NCBI RefSeq assembly: GCF_004011095.1
Contig: NZ_CP028129.1
Location: 2,356,001-2,420,000, forward strand
Origin: Rathayibacter rathayi
GTDB lineage: Bacteria; Actinomycetota; Actinomycetes; Actinomycetales; Microbacteriaceae
DNA length: 64,000 nt
Reading direction: 5' to 3'
The notes beneath the pieces are model-generated. The model saw only the letters and a list, made by a program, of their open reading frames with translations, ran no database searches and was not told the origin of the DNA. The translations under genes were made by a program, and so were the position numbers. Of the stretch, positions 29,530 to 38,398 are shown in pieces. Each line of letters starts with the position of its first letter. Position 1 is the stretch's first letter.

Positions 29530-30120
29530 TCACTCCCCCCGCGCGGCGCCGATCAGCGCGATGATCTCGGCGCGGGCGGCCGGGTCGGCGAGGGAGCCGC
29601 GGGCCGCCACCGTGACGGTCGAGCTGGCGGTCTGGCGCGGTCCGCGCATCCGCACGCAGCCGTGCTCGGCGTCGACCACGACGAGCACGCCCTCGGGATC
29701 GAGGCCCTGCTCGAGCGCGTCGGCGATCTGCTCGGTCATCCGCTCCTGGATCTGCGGACGGGAGGCGACGGTCTCGACCACGCGCGGCAGCCGGCCCAGG
29801 CCGACGACCCGCTCGCGCGGCCGGTAGGCGATGTGGGCGACGCCGAGGAACGGCAGGAGGTGGTGCTCGCAGACGGAGCGGAAGGCGAGGTCGCGCACGA
29901 TCACGGTCTGATCCAGCGACGACTCCTGACCGCCCTCGACGACCGCGAACGTCTCGGTCAGCTCGGCGGCGGCATCGGCGTCGAACCCGCCGAAGAACTC
30001 CTCGTACGCCTCGGCGAACCGGCGCGGCGTCTCGGTGAGGCCCTCGCGGCCGGGGTCCTCCCCGATGGCCGCAAGGATCTCGGCGACGGCCGCCTCGATG
30101 CGCGTCTTGTCGACGGGCAC
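29530..30120 (-). CDS. folE: GTP cyclohydrolase I
   Basis: The product is 196 residues, the usual length. Motifs are EGLTETPRRFAEAYEEFF, the zinc-binding VCEHHLLPFLGVAHIAY with Cys and His ligands, and LGRLPRVVETVASRPQIQERMTEQIADAL. It catalyses the first step of folate synthesis from GTP. It begins seven bases after the ftsH stop, so it is likely read from the ftsH promoter along with the other fol genes. Confidence 0.96.
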   Translation of the reverse strand: MPVDKTRIEAAVAEILAAIGEDPGREGLTETPRRFAEAYEEFFGGFDADAAAELTETFAVVEGGQESSLDQTVIVRDLAFRSVCEHHLLPFLGVAHIAYRPRERVVGLGRLPRVVETVASRPQIQERMTEQIADALEQGLDPEGVLVVVDAEHGCVRMRGPRQTASSTVTVAARGSLADPAARAEIIALIGAARGE

Positions 30121-30127
30121 GCGCTCG

Positions 30128-32143
30128 CTACGCCGTCGCTGGGCGCGGGTTGATCAGCGGCGGGCGCTTCGGAGCGACCTCGCCGGCGCCCGCGGAGGAG
30201 ACGCCTCCGTCGGTCGCGGCCGAGTCGATCGGCGCTTTGGCGACCGGCACCGCGATGGGCGGCAGGTCGGACAGGGGGCGCTTGTCGCTCGAGAGCCACT
30301 GCGGGCGCTCGCCGATGCGGCGGACGTCCTTGAAGATTTCGGCCAACTGGTCGTGGTCGAGCGTCTCCTTCTCGAGCAGCTCCATCGCCAGGCGGTCGAG
30401 GATGTCGCGGTTGTCGTTGATGACCTGCCACGCCTCGTCATGCGCCTGCTCGATGAGCTGGCGCGTTTCGGCGTCGACCGTCTCGGCGATCTGCTCGGAG
30501 TAGTCGCGCTGGTGCCCCACATCGCGGCCGAGGAACATCTCCCCCGAGGACTGGCCGAGCTTGACCGCGCCGACATTCGAGGACATTCCGTACTCGGTGA
30601 CCATCTTGCGCGCGATAGCGGTCGCCTTCTCGATGTCGTTCGACGCTCCGGTCGTCGGGTCGTGGAAGACGATCTCCTCCGCGACCCGTCCGCCCATCGC
30701 GTAGGCGAGCTGGTCGAGGAGTTCGTTGCGGGTGGTGGAGTACTTGTCCTCCAGCGGGAGCACCATCGTGTAGCCAAGGGCGCGGCCGCGCGGCAGGATC
30801 GTCACCTTGGTCACCGGGTCGGTGTGGCGCATCGCCGCCGCCGCCAGGGCGTGCCCACCCTCGTGGTAGGCGGTGATCAGCTTCTCCTTGTCGCGCATGA
30901 CGCGCGTGCGCCGCTGCGGGCCCGCGATGACACGGTCGATCGCCTCATCGAGCGCGCGATTGTCGATCAGTTGCGCGTTGGAGCGGGCCGTGAGCAGCGC
31001 TGCCTCGTTCAGGACGTTCGCCAGGTCGGCACCGGTGAAGCCCGGAGTCTTGCGAGCGACGACCTCGAGGTCGACTCCGCCCGCGAGAGGCTTGCCGCGG
31101 CCGTGGACCTCGAGGATCCTCTTGCGACCGAGCAGATCCGGGGCGTCGACGCCGATCTGGCGGTCGAAGCGGCCCGGGCGCAGCAACGCCGGGTCGAGGA
31201 TGTCGGGGCGGTTGGTCGCCGCGATCAGGATGACGTTCGTCTTAACGTCGAAGCCGTCCATCTCGACCAGAAGCTGGTTGAGGGTCTGCTCGCGTTCGTC
31301 GTGACCGCCACCCATTCCGGCGCCGCGGTGGCGACCGACGGCGTCGATCTCGTCGACGAAGATGATCGCCGGCGAGTTCTCCTTGGCCTGCTGGAAGAGG
31401 TCACGGACGCGGCTCGCGCCGACACCCACGAACATCTCGACGAAGTCGGATCCGGAGATGGAGTAGAAGGGGACGCCCGCCTCACCGGCGACCGCGCGGG
31501 CCAGCAGGGTCTTGCCGGTGCCGGGAGGGCCGTAGAGCAGGACACCCTTGGGAATGCGGGCGCCGACCGCTTGGAACTTGGCCGGCTCCTTGAGGAACTC
31601 CTTGATCTCGTGCAGCTCCTCGATCGCCTCGTCGGCGCCGGCGACGTCACCGAACGTGACCTTCGGGGACTCCTTCGAAACCAGCTTCGCCTTCGACTTG
31701 CCGAACTGCATGACGCGGTTGCCGCCGCCCTGCATGCCCGACAGCATCAGCCAGAAGAACGCGCCGATCAGGAGGATGGGGAGGAGGAATCCCAGGGCCG
31801 AGAGGAACCAGTTGGTCTGCGGAACCTCGTCGTTGTAGCCGGTGCTGCCGAGGTCGGCCGCGGACACCGCGTCCACAACCTCGGACCCGCGCGGGGCCAC
31901 GTAGTAGAACTGCACCTGGGTGCCGTTGTCGCCGTCCGCCTGCTTGAGCGTGAGGTCGACGCGCTGTTCGCCGTCGACGATCTTCGCCGAGTCGACCTTC
32001 CCGTCCTTTAGGAGGTCGAGCCCCTCCTGCGTGGTGACCGGCCGGAAGCCGGACATCGTGATCAGCGAGGAGCCGATCCACACCGCGACAATCGCCAGGA
32101 CGACGTAGAGGATGGGACCCCGGAAGATGCGCTTCACGTTCAT
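30128..32143 (-). CDS. ftsH: ATP-dependent zinc metalloprotease FtsH
   Basis: The product is 671 residues from ATG 32143 ([23 protein letters not shown]). Two membrane helices flank a periplasmic segment. The AAA domain has Walker [20 protein letters not shown], Walker [12 protein letters not shown] and the second region of homology. The zinc protease motif is [13 protein letters not shown]. FtsH degrades unassembled membrane proteins and regulators. Downstream, folE starts after seven bases. Upstream, a 115-bp tandem repeat occupies the promoter side, where most related genomes have hpt. Confidence 0.97.
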   Translation of the reverse strand: MNVKRIFRGPILYVVLAIVAVWIGSSLITMSGFRPVTTQEGLDLLKDGKVDSAKIVDGEQRVDLTLKQADGDNGTQVQFYYVAPRGSEVVDAVSAADLGSTGYNDEVPQTNWFLSALGFLLPILLIGAFFWLMLSGMQGGGNRVMQFGKSKAKLVSKESPKVTFGDVAGADEAIEELHEIKEFLKEPAKFQAVGARIPKGVLLYGPPGTGKTLLARAVAGEAGVPFYSISGSDFVEMFVGVGASRVRDLFQQAKENSPAIIFVDEIDAVGRHRGAGMGGGHDEREQTLNQLLVEMDGFDVKTNVILIAATNRPDILDPALLRPGRFDRQIGVDAPDLLGRKRILEVHGRGKPLAGGVDLEVVARKTPGFTGADLANVLNEAALLTARSNAQLIDNRALDEAIDRVIAGPQRRTRVMRDKEKLITAYHEGGHALAAAAMRHTDPVTKVTILPRGRALGYTMVLPLEDKYSTTRNELLDQLAYAMGGRVAEEIVFHDPTTGASNDIEKATAIARKMVTEYGMSSNVGAVKLGQSSGEMFLGRDVGHQRDYSEQIAETVDAETRQLIEQAHDEAWQVINDNRDILDRLAMELLEKETLDHDQLAEIFKDVRRIGERPQWLSSDKRPLSDLPPIAVPVAKAPIDSAATDGGVSSAGAGEVAPKRPPLINPRPATA

Positions 32144-32256
32144 GCTTGTTGCGGGTGCGACACCCGGCGCCTTTCTGACGAGGAAATGTGAGTGACAGGC
32201 TACCTCCCGCGCTCTGAGCGGCGCCCACGCGTTCGCCCTGGGCTGAGCTGATGGCG

Positions 32257-32587
32257 GGGGATGCGGCACGCCGCATCCCCGCTCGCAGTCGGCTTCTCGA
32301 CGCGGCGCGTTCCGCAGAGCGGGTCCTGTCGGACTGCCGGGAAACGCTGGCACGCGTCGACACCGGATGGCAGGGATGCGGCACGCCGCATCCCCGCTCG
32401 CAGTCGGCTTCTCGACGCGGCGCGTTCCGCAGAGCGGGTCCTGTCGGACTGCCGGGAAACGCTGGCACGCGTCGACACCGGATGGCAGGGATGCGGCACG
32501 CCGCATCCCCGCTCGCAGTCGGCTTCTCGACGCGGCGCGTTCCGCAGAGCGGGTCCTGTCGGACTGCCGGGAAACGCTGGCACGCGT
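32257..32587. repeat. 115-bp tandem repeat, about 2.9 copies
   Basis: The same motif (gcagtcggcttctcgacgcg) occurs at 32285, 32400 and 32515, so the period is exactly 115 bases, and the copies are almost identical. Each unit carries the palindrome ggatgcgg-cacg-ccgcatcc and a second complementary pair, cccgctc and gagcggg. Because 115 is not a multiple of three, the array puts the same bases into all frames and is not coding. It fills most of the 475-base gap between ftsH and the YhgE gene. The third copy is cut at 32587, where the YhgE terminator begins to diverge. Confidence 0.92.
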
Positions 32588-32594
32588 TTCCCGG
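32567..32594 (-). terminator. Terminator hairpin after the YhgE/Pip gene
   Basis: Perfect 11-bp arms ccgggaaacgc (32567-32577) and gcgtttcccgg (32584-32594) flank a six-base loop, about 25 bases past the stop of the minus-strand gene. The left arm lies in the last copy of the 115-bp repeat. The other copies lack the right arm. Confidence 0.65.
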
Positions 32595-32618
32595 TCTCGT
32601 CCTCTTCCTGGGGGTGGG

Positions 32619-35012
32619 TCAGGCGGGCTCGAGGAGGGGCTCGGGGTCGCGGAGGGCGGGGGTCAGGCCGCGGCGACGGCGGGCGGCGGCCAGCACGGTG
32701 ACGGCGAGAGCACCGAGCAGCCAGAGCACGAGCACGAGGACCGCGTGCGCGACTCCGATGGTGCCGCCGGCGATCAGCGAGCGGAACGCCTCCACGGTGC
32801 CGGTCAGCGGCAGCACGCCGTGGATCGCCTGGAAGAAGGCGGGCGCCGTCTCGACCGGGTAGGTGCCTCCGGCCGAGGACAGCTGCAGCACGATCATCAG
32901 CAGCGCCAGGAAGCGGCCGGGCGCGTCCAGGAGCGCGATCAGCGCCTGGTTGATCGCCACGAAGGTGAGGCTCGTGAGCACCGCGATCCCGATCAGCCCG
33001 GGCAGGTTCGACGCCTCCACGCCCACCCCGAAGCGGATGACCAGCGCGGCCAGAGCACCCTGCGCGACGGCCATCAGCGCGCCGGGCAGGTAGCTGCGCA
33101 GCGCGATGACCCACGCGGGCCGGCGAGCGGCGAGGAGGCGGGCGCTGAGCGGGGCGCTCATCAGGGAGAAGGCGAGCGCGCCGACCCAGAGCGCGAGCGC
33201 CAGGAAGTAGGGGGCAAGGCCGTAGCCGTAGGACGGCACGCGGTTCATCCGCTCGGCGTCGATCCCGACCGGGGCAGCAGCGACGGTGCTGAGTTCCTGC
33301 GCCTGCTCGTCGGTGTAGCTGGGCACGTCGGCCGCGCCGTCCGAGAGCTTCGTGTCGAGGGTGCGCGATCCGGAGGCGAGCGAGTCGATCCCGTCGGCGA
33401 GGGTGCGCGAACCGGTGGCCGCGTCGGCCGAGCCGGTGGCGGCCGTGTCGGCGCCGGCGGCCAGGTCGGAGGCGCCCGTCGCGAGCGCGGCCGTTCCCGA
33501 GGCGAGGTCGGCGGCGCCGGAGGCCGCGGAGGCGATGCCGGTGGTGAGCGGGCCGACGGCGCCGGCGAGCGTGTCCACTCCGCCCGCGACCTTCGCCGCT
33601 GCGCCGTCGAGGGTCGCCGCTCCCCCGGTGAGGGCCCGCGCGCCGCTCTGGAGCTGTTGCGCGCCTTCGGCGACGGGGCCAGCTCCGGTGGCAAGCGCCG
33701 AGGTGCCGGTCGCGAGGTCGGCTGCTCCGGTCGACACCGTGGCGGCGCCGACCGAGAGCGCTGTCAGTCCGTGGCCGTCGTCGCCGACCAGCGCTTTCGC
33801 ACCATCGGCGAGCGCCCGCGCGCCCGAGTCGGTCTCGGTCGCGCCGCCCGCGACGGCGGCAGCGCCCTGCTCGAGAGCGGCCAGCTCGGCCCGGCGCTCT
33901 GCGTCGCTGAGCGAGTCGTACCGAGAGAGCAGCGAGGCGAGTCCAGAGTCGACTCCGGCGGCTCCCGACGCGAGGCCAGGAGTCGCGGCTGCGAACGTCC
34001 CGGTAACGGCCGCGAGCTCCCGGGCACCTGCGAGCGCCTGCTGAGCACCGCCGGAGACCGTCGCCGACCCGGTGGCGAGCGCCTGGGCACCGGACGCCGC
34101 GGAGGCCGCGCCGTCCCGGAGCGCTGAGGTCCCGCCGGCGAGGTCGGCGGCTCCCGAGGCGAGCGTCGACGCTACGCCGTCGAGCTTCTGCGCGCCGTCG
34201 GCGACGGAGCGCGCACCGGAGTCGAGTTCCGCAGCCTGCTCGGGCAGCTGCCCGGTCCCGCCAGCGATCTGCCGAAGTCCGGACGAGAGGGTGGACGCCC
34301 CGGTCGCCGCCGCCCCGGCACCCGAGCGGAGGGAGTCGGCGCCGGTCGCCAGCCGTGCCGTCCCGTCCTGCAGCTGCGCGAGCCCGACGACCAGCTCGGC
34401 GGAGCCGGACACGGCCGAGCCGGCGCCGTCCGCCAGGTGCGCGGCTCCGTCGGCCGCCTGTTCCAGGCTGGAGTGGACGTCGGTGAAGCCGAGGTACACG
34501 TTCTGGAGGTAGGTCGCGCCCACCTTCTCCTCGAGGGTCTTCGTCACCGTGGTGCCGATCGTGGAGGCGATGGTGCCGACGATCAGGTTCGCTCCGTCGT
34601 TCGTCTCGATCGAAAGCTTCGCCTGCACCGCGGCAGAGGGATCGGTGCCGCCGACCGAGGCGACATCGGTGGAGAAGCCGGCCGGCACCGTCAGCACAGC
34701 GAACACGTCGCCCGAGGCGAGCTCGTGCGCCGCCTCATCTGCCCCGCTCGCCGTCCAGGCGAAGTTCGAGTCGGACGTACTGGTGGTGAGCTCGTCGGCG
34801 AGATCGTGGCCGAGAGCGAGTGTCGAACCGTCCGCCGCCGTCGCGCCGGTGTCCTCGTTCACGATCGCCGCGGGCACGGTGCCGAGGTGGTGGGAGGGGT
34901 CGAGGTTGGCCGAGGTCAGCAGTCCCGCGTAGATCAGCGGGATGAGGGCGATCGCAGCGAAGACGACGACGAGGCGCGGGTTCACGGCGCGGCGGAGCGG
35001 GGTGGTGGTCAT
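32619..35012 (-). CDS. YhgE/Pip family membrane protein
   Basis: The product is 797 residues. One N-terminal helix ([18 protein letters not shown]) is followed by an extracellular region that starts [11 protein letters not shown], the YhgE/Pip signature. Residues about 185-560 are a long series of roughly seven-residue Ala/Gly/Ser-rich repeats ([11 protein letters not shown] type). The C-terminus has five or six membrane helices. The family includes phage-infection protein Pip and EsaA-like parts of type VII secretion; some members act as ABC-2-like exporters. A tetR gene ends seven bases upstream on the same strand and probably controls it. Confidence 0.85.
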   Translation of the reverse strand: MTTTPLRRAVNPRLVVVFAAIALIPLIYAGLLTSANLDPSHHLGTVPAAIVNEDTGATAADGSTLALGHDLADELTTSTSDSNFAWTASGADEAAHELASGDVFAVLTVPAGFSTDVASVGGTDPSAAVQAKLSIETNDGANLIVGTIASTIGTTVTKTLEEKVGATYLQNVYLGFTDVHSSLEQAADGAAHLADGAGSAVSGSAELVVGLAQLQDGTARLATGADSLRSGAGAAATGASTLSSGLRQIAGGTGQLPEQAAELDSGARSVADGAQKLDGVASTLASGAADLAGGTSALRDGAASAASGAQALATGSATVSGGAQQALAGARELAAVTGTFAAATPGLASGAAGVDSGLASLLSRYDSLSDAERRAELAALEQGAAAVAGGATETDSGARALADGAKALVGDDGHGLTALSVGAATVSTGAADLATGTSALATGAGPVAEGAQQLQSGARALTGGAATLDGAAAKVAGGVDTLAGAVGPLTTGIASAASGAADLASGTAALATGASDLAAGADTAATGSADAATGSRTLADGIDSLASGSRTLDTKLSDGAADVPSYTDEQAQELSTVAAAPVGIDAERMNRVPSYGYGLAPYFLALALWVGALAFSLMSAPLSARLLAARRPAWVIALRSYLPGALMAVAQGALAALVIRFGVGVEASNLPGLIGIAVLTSLTFVAINQALIALLDAPGRFLALLMIVLQLSSAGGTYPVETAPAFFQAIHGVLPLTGTVEAFRSLIAGGTIGVAHAVLVLVLWLLGALAVTVLAAARRRRGLTPALRDPEPLLEPA

Positions 35013-35019
35013 GATCCTT

Positions 35020-35622
35020 TTACTTCGTGGAGTGCAGGGCGGCGAGCCGCTGCGAGGCGACTCCGGTGACGAGGAGCTCAGCGATGTCCGCGGAGGCTCG
35101 CGCGGCCGAGCGGCGGGCGTCGCCGTCCAGGAGCCAGCCGACGACCAGCCAGATGGTGCCGGCGGCGAGGAGAACGGCGAAGTGCTCGACGCGCGCGTGG
35201 TCGCCTCCGCCCGGTGCGCGTTCGGCGAGGGGTGAAAAGGCGAGGAGCCGTTGGGCGAGGAACGCGACGACCGACTCCTGCACGGCGCGGGCCGTGCCTC
35301 CGCTCAGCACCCGGCGGTAGAAGTCGGCGTGCACCAGCAGGCCCTCCAGCAGCGCGCGGACGATGCGCGGGACCGCCTCCTCCCAGTCGGCGGGGGCGAC
35401 GCCGGTCGCGACATCGCCGAACAGCGTGTGCATGCGCTCGACCGCGGCGACCTCGATCAGCGACGGGACGTCGCCAAAGTGCTGGTAGAACGTGGGCCGG
35501 CTGACCCCGGCCGCGGCGCAGAGTTCGGTGATCGAGGGCTGGCCGTCGCCGGGGCGGTCCAGGGCGGTCGTGATCGCGGTAACCAGCAGCTCGCGGGAGC
35601 GGGTGGGCCGCGGGTCGGTCAC
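35020..35622 (-). CDS. TetR family transcriptional regulator
   Basis: The product is 200 residues. The N-terminal helix-turn-helix is typical (SITELCAAAGVSRPTFYQHFGDVPSLIEVA). The C-terminal ligand domain is unclassified. The start at GTG 35622 has GGAG nine bases upstream. It is followed seven bases later by the YhgE gene, so the pair likely forms an autoregulated efflux or envelope-stress operon. A 38-bp inverted repeat 25 bases upstream is a good candidate operator. Confidence 0.9.
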   Translation of the reverse strand: MTDPRPTRSRELLVTAITTALDRPGDGQPSITELCAAAGVSRPTFYQHFGDVPSLIEVAAVERMHTLFGDVATGVAPADWEEAVPRIVRALLEGLLVHADFYRRVLSGGTARAVQESVVAFLAQRLLAFSPLAERAPGGGDHARVEHFAVLLAAGTIWLVVGWLLDGDARRSAARASADIAELLVTGVASQRLAALHSTK

Positions 35623-35646
35623 GGGTGCTCCATTCTGCGCAGTCGA

Positions 35647-35684
35647 TTATTGACGGTCGTCAGATAACTTACAACCGTAAATAA
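35647..35684. promoter_or_regulatory. Candidate TetR operator
   Basis: The arms ttattgacggtcgt (35647-35660) and acaaccgtaaataa (35671-35684) are inverted repeats matching at 12 of 14 positions, with a 10-base spacer. The site lies between the divergently placed tetR start and the diacylglycerol kinase stop, in an AT-rich patch unlike its surroundings. Its location and symmetry fit a TetR autoregulatory operator; binding is inferred. Confidence 0.65.
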
Positions 35685-35697
35685 CTGCGCGCAAGCG

Positions 35698-36690
35698 TCA
35701 GGAGGCGGACTCCGGCGGCAGCAGCGTCGTGATCGCCGATGTGTCCACGATCATGGAGTCGCGCGGAGTGAGCCCCGGGCTCCTCGGTGTCGGCACCGGC
35801 AGGCGCACCAGCAGAGCACCGGGATCCACGCCGAAACGGCCGGAGCGAGTGCGACCGATCGGATCGCCGTCCAGCTCGGCGAGCACCGGCTGGCCCAGCT
35901 CGAACGAGAACTCGCGACCCGGCCACTGCCGCAGCGACGCGAGCCTGTTGCGATTCCCCGTCGCCACATCCAGCGCGAGGCCGAAGCGGCGCCGCAGCAG
36001 CACCAGCTCCAGGTCGCCGTCATCGAGCACGGCACCGGCCGCCAGCTCGATGTTCGCCACCACCGAGCTGCAATTGCAGGCGAGCACCATGTAGCAGCGT
36101 TGAGTAGGCTCGCGAGCACCGTCGATCGTGAGCGTCACGTCGAAGCCGGCCTTGAACATCGCCGGCGCCCCCGCCGCGAAGTAGGCGCCCCAGCCCACCC
36201 GCTTCTTCAGCTCCGCGTCCGTCTTGTCCATGATCTCGGCGTCCAGGCCCACCCCGCCCATCACCATGAACACCCGCTCCTCGCCGTCGTCGAAGGTCGC
36301 CGTACCGACGTCGATGGCGCGGTCCTGTCCCAGCAGCGCGATCTCGACCGCCTCGGGCAGCGAGCCGAGCGGGATCCCGAGGTTGCGTGCGAGCAGATTG
36401 CCCGTTCCACTGGGCAGCAGGCCGTAGGGCACGCTCGTCCCACGGAGCACGGTGGCCACCGCGCTCACGGTGCCGTCGCCGCCCATCGAGCAGACCAGCT
36501 CCGCGCCGGCCTCCAGAGCGGCTCGAGCCGCGCCGACTCCGGAGTCGTCGGGGCTGGTCTCGAACCAGAGCGGCTCGTTCCAACCGTTGCGGCGCGCGAT
36601 CGACGCCACCAGATCCTCCGCGGCGCCGACGTCGTCGACCTTGCTCGGATTGATCACAACGGCCGGGGTGCGCTTGTGAGCTGCCTTCAC
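35698..36690 (-). CDS. Diacylglycerol/lipid kinase family protein
   Basis: The product is 330 residues, starting at GTG 36690. The DAGK catalytic domain is clear: VVINPSKVDD, the GGDGT motif in CSMGGDGTVSAVATVL and the substrate motif LLPSGTGNLLARNLGIPL. The C-terminal beta-sandwich ends with FELGQPVLAELDGDPIG. Soluble enzymes of this type phosphorylate diacylglycerol or related lipids at the membrane. GH76 is four bases upstream on the same strand. Confidence 0.9.
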   Translation of the reverse strand: MKAAHKRTPAVVINPSKVDDVGAAEDLVASIARRNGWNEPLWFETSPDDSGVGAARAALEAGAELVCSMGGDGTVSAVATVLRGTSVPYGLLPSGTGNLLARNLGIPLGSLPEAVEIALLGQDRAIDVGTATFDDGEERVFMVMGGVGLDAEIMDKTDAELKKRVGWGAYFAAGAPAMFKAGFDVTLTIDGAREPTQRCYMVLACNCSSVVANIELAAGAVLDDGDLELVLLRRRFGLALDVATGNRNRLASLRQWPGREFSFELGQPVLAELDGDPIGRTRSGRFGVDPGALLVRLPVPTPRSPGLTPRDSMIVDTSAITTLLPPESAS

Positions 36691-36694
36691 TCCG

Positions 36695-37756
36695 TCAGTC
36701 TGACGGCAGCGGCGAGCGGTCGAGTCTCGCTGACGCTTCCACGGCGAGCACGGCCGCGATCTGGGCGGAGAGAGTGGCGGGCAGCGAGGGAGGCGCGTCC
36801 CACCGCGGCCCGGCCAGTAGCACTCCGCCGCGCAGGCTGGAGCGCTGGAGCGTAGCGACGCTGCCCGAAACGAAGTCGCTCACCCGCGCGGCGACGGCTG
36901 GCGCGACTCCGCTCGTCGTCGCGAGGTCGACGAGGTGCCGGTAGGCGATACCGCCGAACAGGGCGCCGTCACCCGTGCCCTGCTCGACGAAGACACCGTC
37001 GGACGCGAGCCGGTCGAGCAGGTCCTCGGCGGTGCGGGAGGCGTGCACGAGCAGGCGGGGATCGGGCCAGAGGCGGTGCAGGGCGAGCGCGGCGCCAACG
37101 TAGACCGCGTGGTTGTAGCTGAAGGCCCAGTCGTCGCGGGCGGAGCCGCCCTCGCGCCCGATGCCGTCAGCGACGAAACCGGTGTCGTCATCGCGCAGGC
37201 GCATGTGGATCCAGTCGAAGGCGGCGCGCACGAGTTCCTCGCGGCCGTCCGGGCGCAGCCGCTCCAGGTGGGCGCCGAGGATCACGAACGGGCCGTTCGC
37301 GGGAGCGTTCTTGTAGTCGAGCTGGCGGCGACGCCAGGCGAGACTGGCGCCGTGGCGGAGATTCCAGCCCTTCTCGACCGCGAAGCGCCAGAGGCGATCG
37401 GCGCGGTCAAGAAAGCGCGCCTCCCCCGAGGCCTCCCCCAGGCGAGCCAGGGCACAGCCGAGCCACATCATGTCGTCGAAGTAGCCGTTGACCAAGCGCC
37501 CGCCGTTGCGCAGGCGGATCGCGCGGTAGATCCGCCGGGCGCGCTCGAGGTGCTTCTTGTCCCCGGTCCGCTGGAAGGCGTCGACGGCCGCGTCGATCGC
37601 GTGCGCCAACCACCAGTAGTTGAACTCGAGGTCCGCGCGCAGCGAGGTCGGATAGCTCATGTGGTACCCCAGTAGCGGCACCGCGAAGAGCCGCTCGAGG
37701 CTCTCCTGCGCGGTGTCGGCGGCGCTACGCGTAGACGTGCGGGGCGAGGACGGCAA
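36695..37756 (-). CDS. Glycoside hydrolase family 76 protein
   Basis: The (alpha/alpha)6 domain is recognised by FNYWWLAHAIDAAVDAF, NGYFDDMMWLGCALARLG with the catalytic Asp pair in FDD, and WAFSYNHAVYVGAALAL. GH76 enzymes are endo-alpha-1,6-mannanases. No signal peptide is visible, so it may act inside the cell. The gene overlaps the 3' end of hpt. I chose ATG 37756 (32-base overlap, 353 residues); an ATG at 37792 would overlap by 68 bases and adds non-conserved residues. No strong ribosome site separates the two options. Confidence 0.8.
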   Translation of the reverse strand: MPSSPRTSTRSAADTAQESLERLFAVPLLGYHMSYPTSLRADLEFNYWWLAHAIDAAVDAFQRTGDKKHLERARRIYRAIRLRNGGRLVNGYFDDMMWLGCALARLGEASGEARFLDRADRLWRFAVEKGWNLRHGASLAWRRRQLDYKNAPANGPFVILGAHLERLRPDGREELVRAAFDWIHMRLRDDDTGFVADGIGREGGSARDDWAFSYNHAVYVGAALALHRLWPDPRLLVHASRTAEDLLDRLASDGVFVEQGTGDGALFGGIAYRHLVDLATTSGVAPAVAARVSDFVSGSVATLQRSSLRGGVLLAGPRWDAPPSLPATLSAQIAAVLAVEASARLDRSPLPSD

Positions 37757-38276
37757 CATCGCGCAGGTTGCGGTAGCGCTCGGCGTAGTCAAGGCCGTAC
37801 CCGATCACGAACACGTTCGGGATGTCGAAGCCCACGTAGGCCACCTCGACCTTGACCTTGGCGGCCTCGGGCTTGCGGAACAGCGCGCAGATCTCGACCG
37901 ACTCCGCGCCGCGGCTGCGGAGGTTGCCCTGCAGCCACGAGAGCGTGAGGCCGGAGTCGATGATGTCCTCGACGATCAGCACCTTGCGATTCGTGATGTC
38001 GGAGTCGAGGTCCTTTACAATCCGCACCACGCCGGAGGACTTGGTGCCGCTGCCGTAGGACGAGACGGCCATCCAGTCCATCACGACGTCGAGCTTGAGT
38101 TCGCGAGCCAGATCGGCCATCACCATCACGGCGCCGCGGAGTACCCCGACGATGAGTACATTCTCGCCCGCATAGTCGCGCTCGATCGCGCGGGCCAGGG
38201 CGCGGATCCGCTCGTGAATCTCGGCCTCGGTGTAGAGGACCTCGGCGATGTCACCGGCGATGTCGGCTGCTTCCAC
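37725..38276 (-). CDS. hpt: Hypoxanthine phosphoribosyltransferase
   Basis: The product is 183 residues. The PRPP-binding signature is VLIVEDIIDSGLTLSWL; the substrate hood includes DWMAVSSYG and IGYGLDYAERYRNL. It salvages hypoxanthine and guanine to IMP and GMP. The GTG start at 38276 has TAGAGT six bases upstream, so the transcript is probably leaderless. In many actinobacteria hpt lies directly before ftsH; here four genes and a repeat array lie between. Confidence 0.95.
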   Translation of the reverse strand: MEAADIAGDIAEVLYTEAEIHERIRALARAIERDYAGENVLIVGVLRGAVMVMADLARELKLDVVMDWMAVSSYGSGTKSSGVVRIVKDLDSDITNRKVLIVEDIIDSGLTLSWLQGNLRSRGAESVEICALFRKPEAAKVKVEVAYVGFDIPNVFVIGYGLDYAERYRNLRDVAVLAPHVYA

Positions 38277-38328
38277 CCCGCCACTCTACGGGTGCCCACC
38301 CCCGCCCCCGCCTCACCCCCGTCTCACC

Positions 38329-38391
38329 CCGCGAGATGCCACTTACGTCCGCTTTCGTCGGCGTGTCGCGCGCACAAGTGGCATCTCGCGG
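38329..38391. repeat. Intergenic palindrome, family A, copy 1
   Basis: The 16-bp arms ccgcgagatgccactt (38329-38344) and aagtggcatctcgcgg (38376-38391) are perfect inverted repeats. The loop contains ggcgtgtcgcgcgc, which also occurs in the second copy at 53883-53947. It lies between the tilS stop and the hpt promoter. Confidence 0.88.
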
Positions 38392-38398
38392 AGAGGGA

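Noticed and set aside
32250..34127. Long open frames on the plus strand across the 115-bp repeat and the YhgE gene
   Set aside because: They are antisense to YhgE and to non-coding repeats, have no ribosome site and show the Arg/Gly-rich composition of shadow frames in GC-rich DNA.
36695..37792. The ATG at 37792 as the GH76 start
   Set aside because: It would overlap hpt by 68 bases and add residues unlike the family. The ATG at 37756 is more plausible, although no strong ribosome site proves it.
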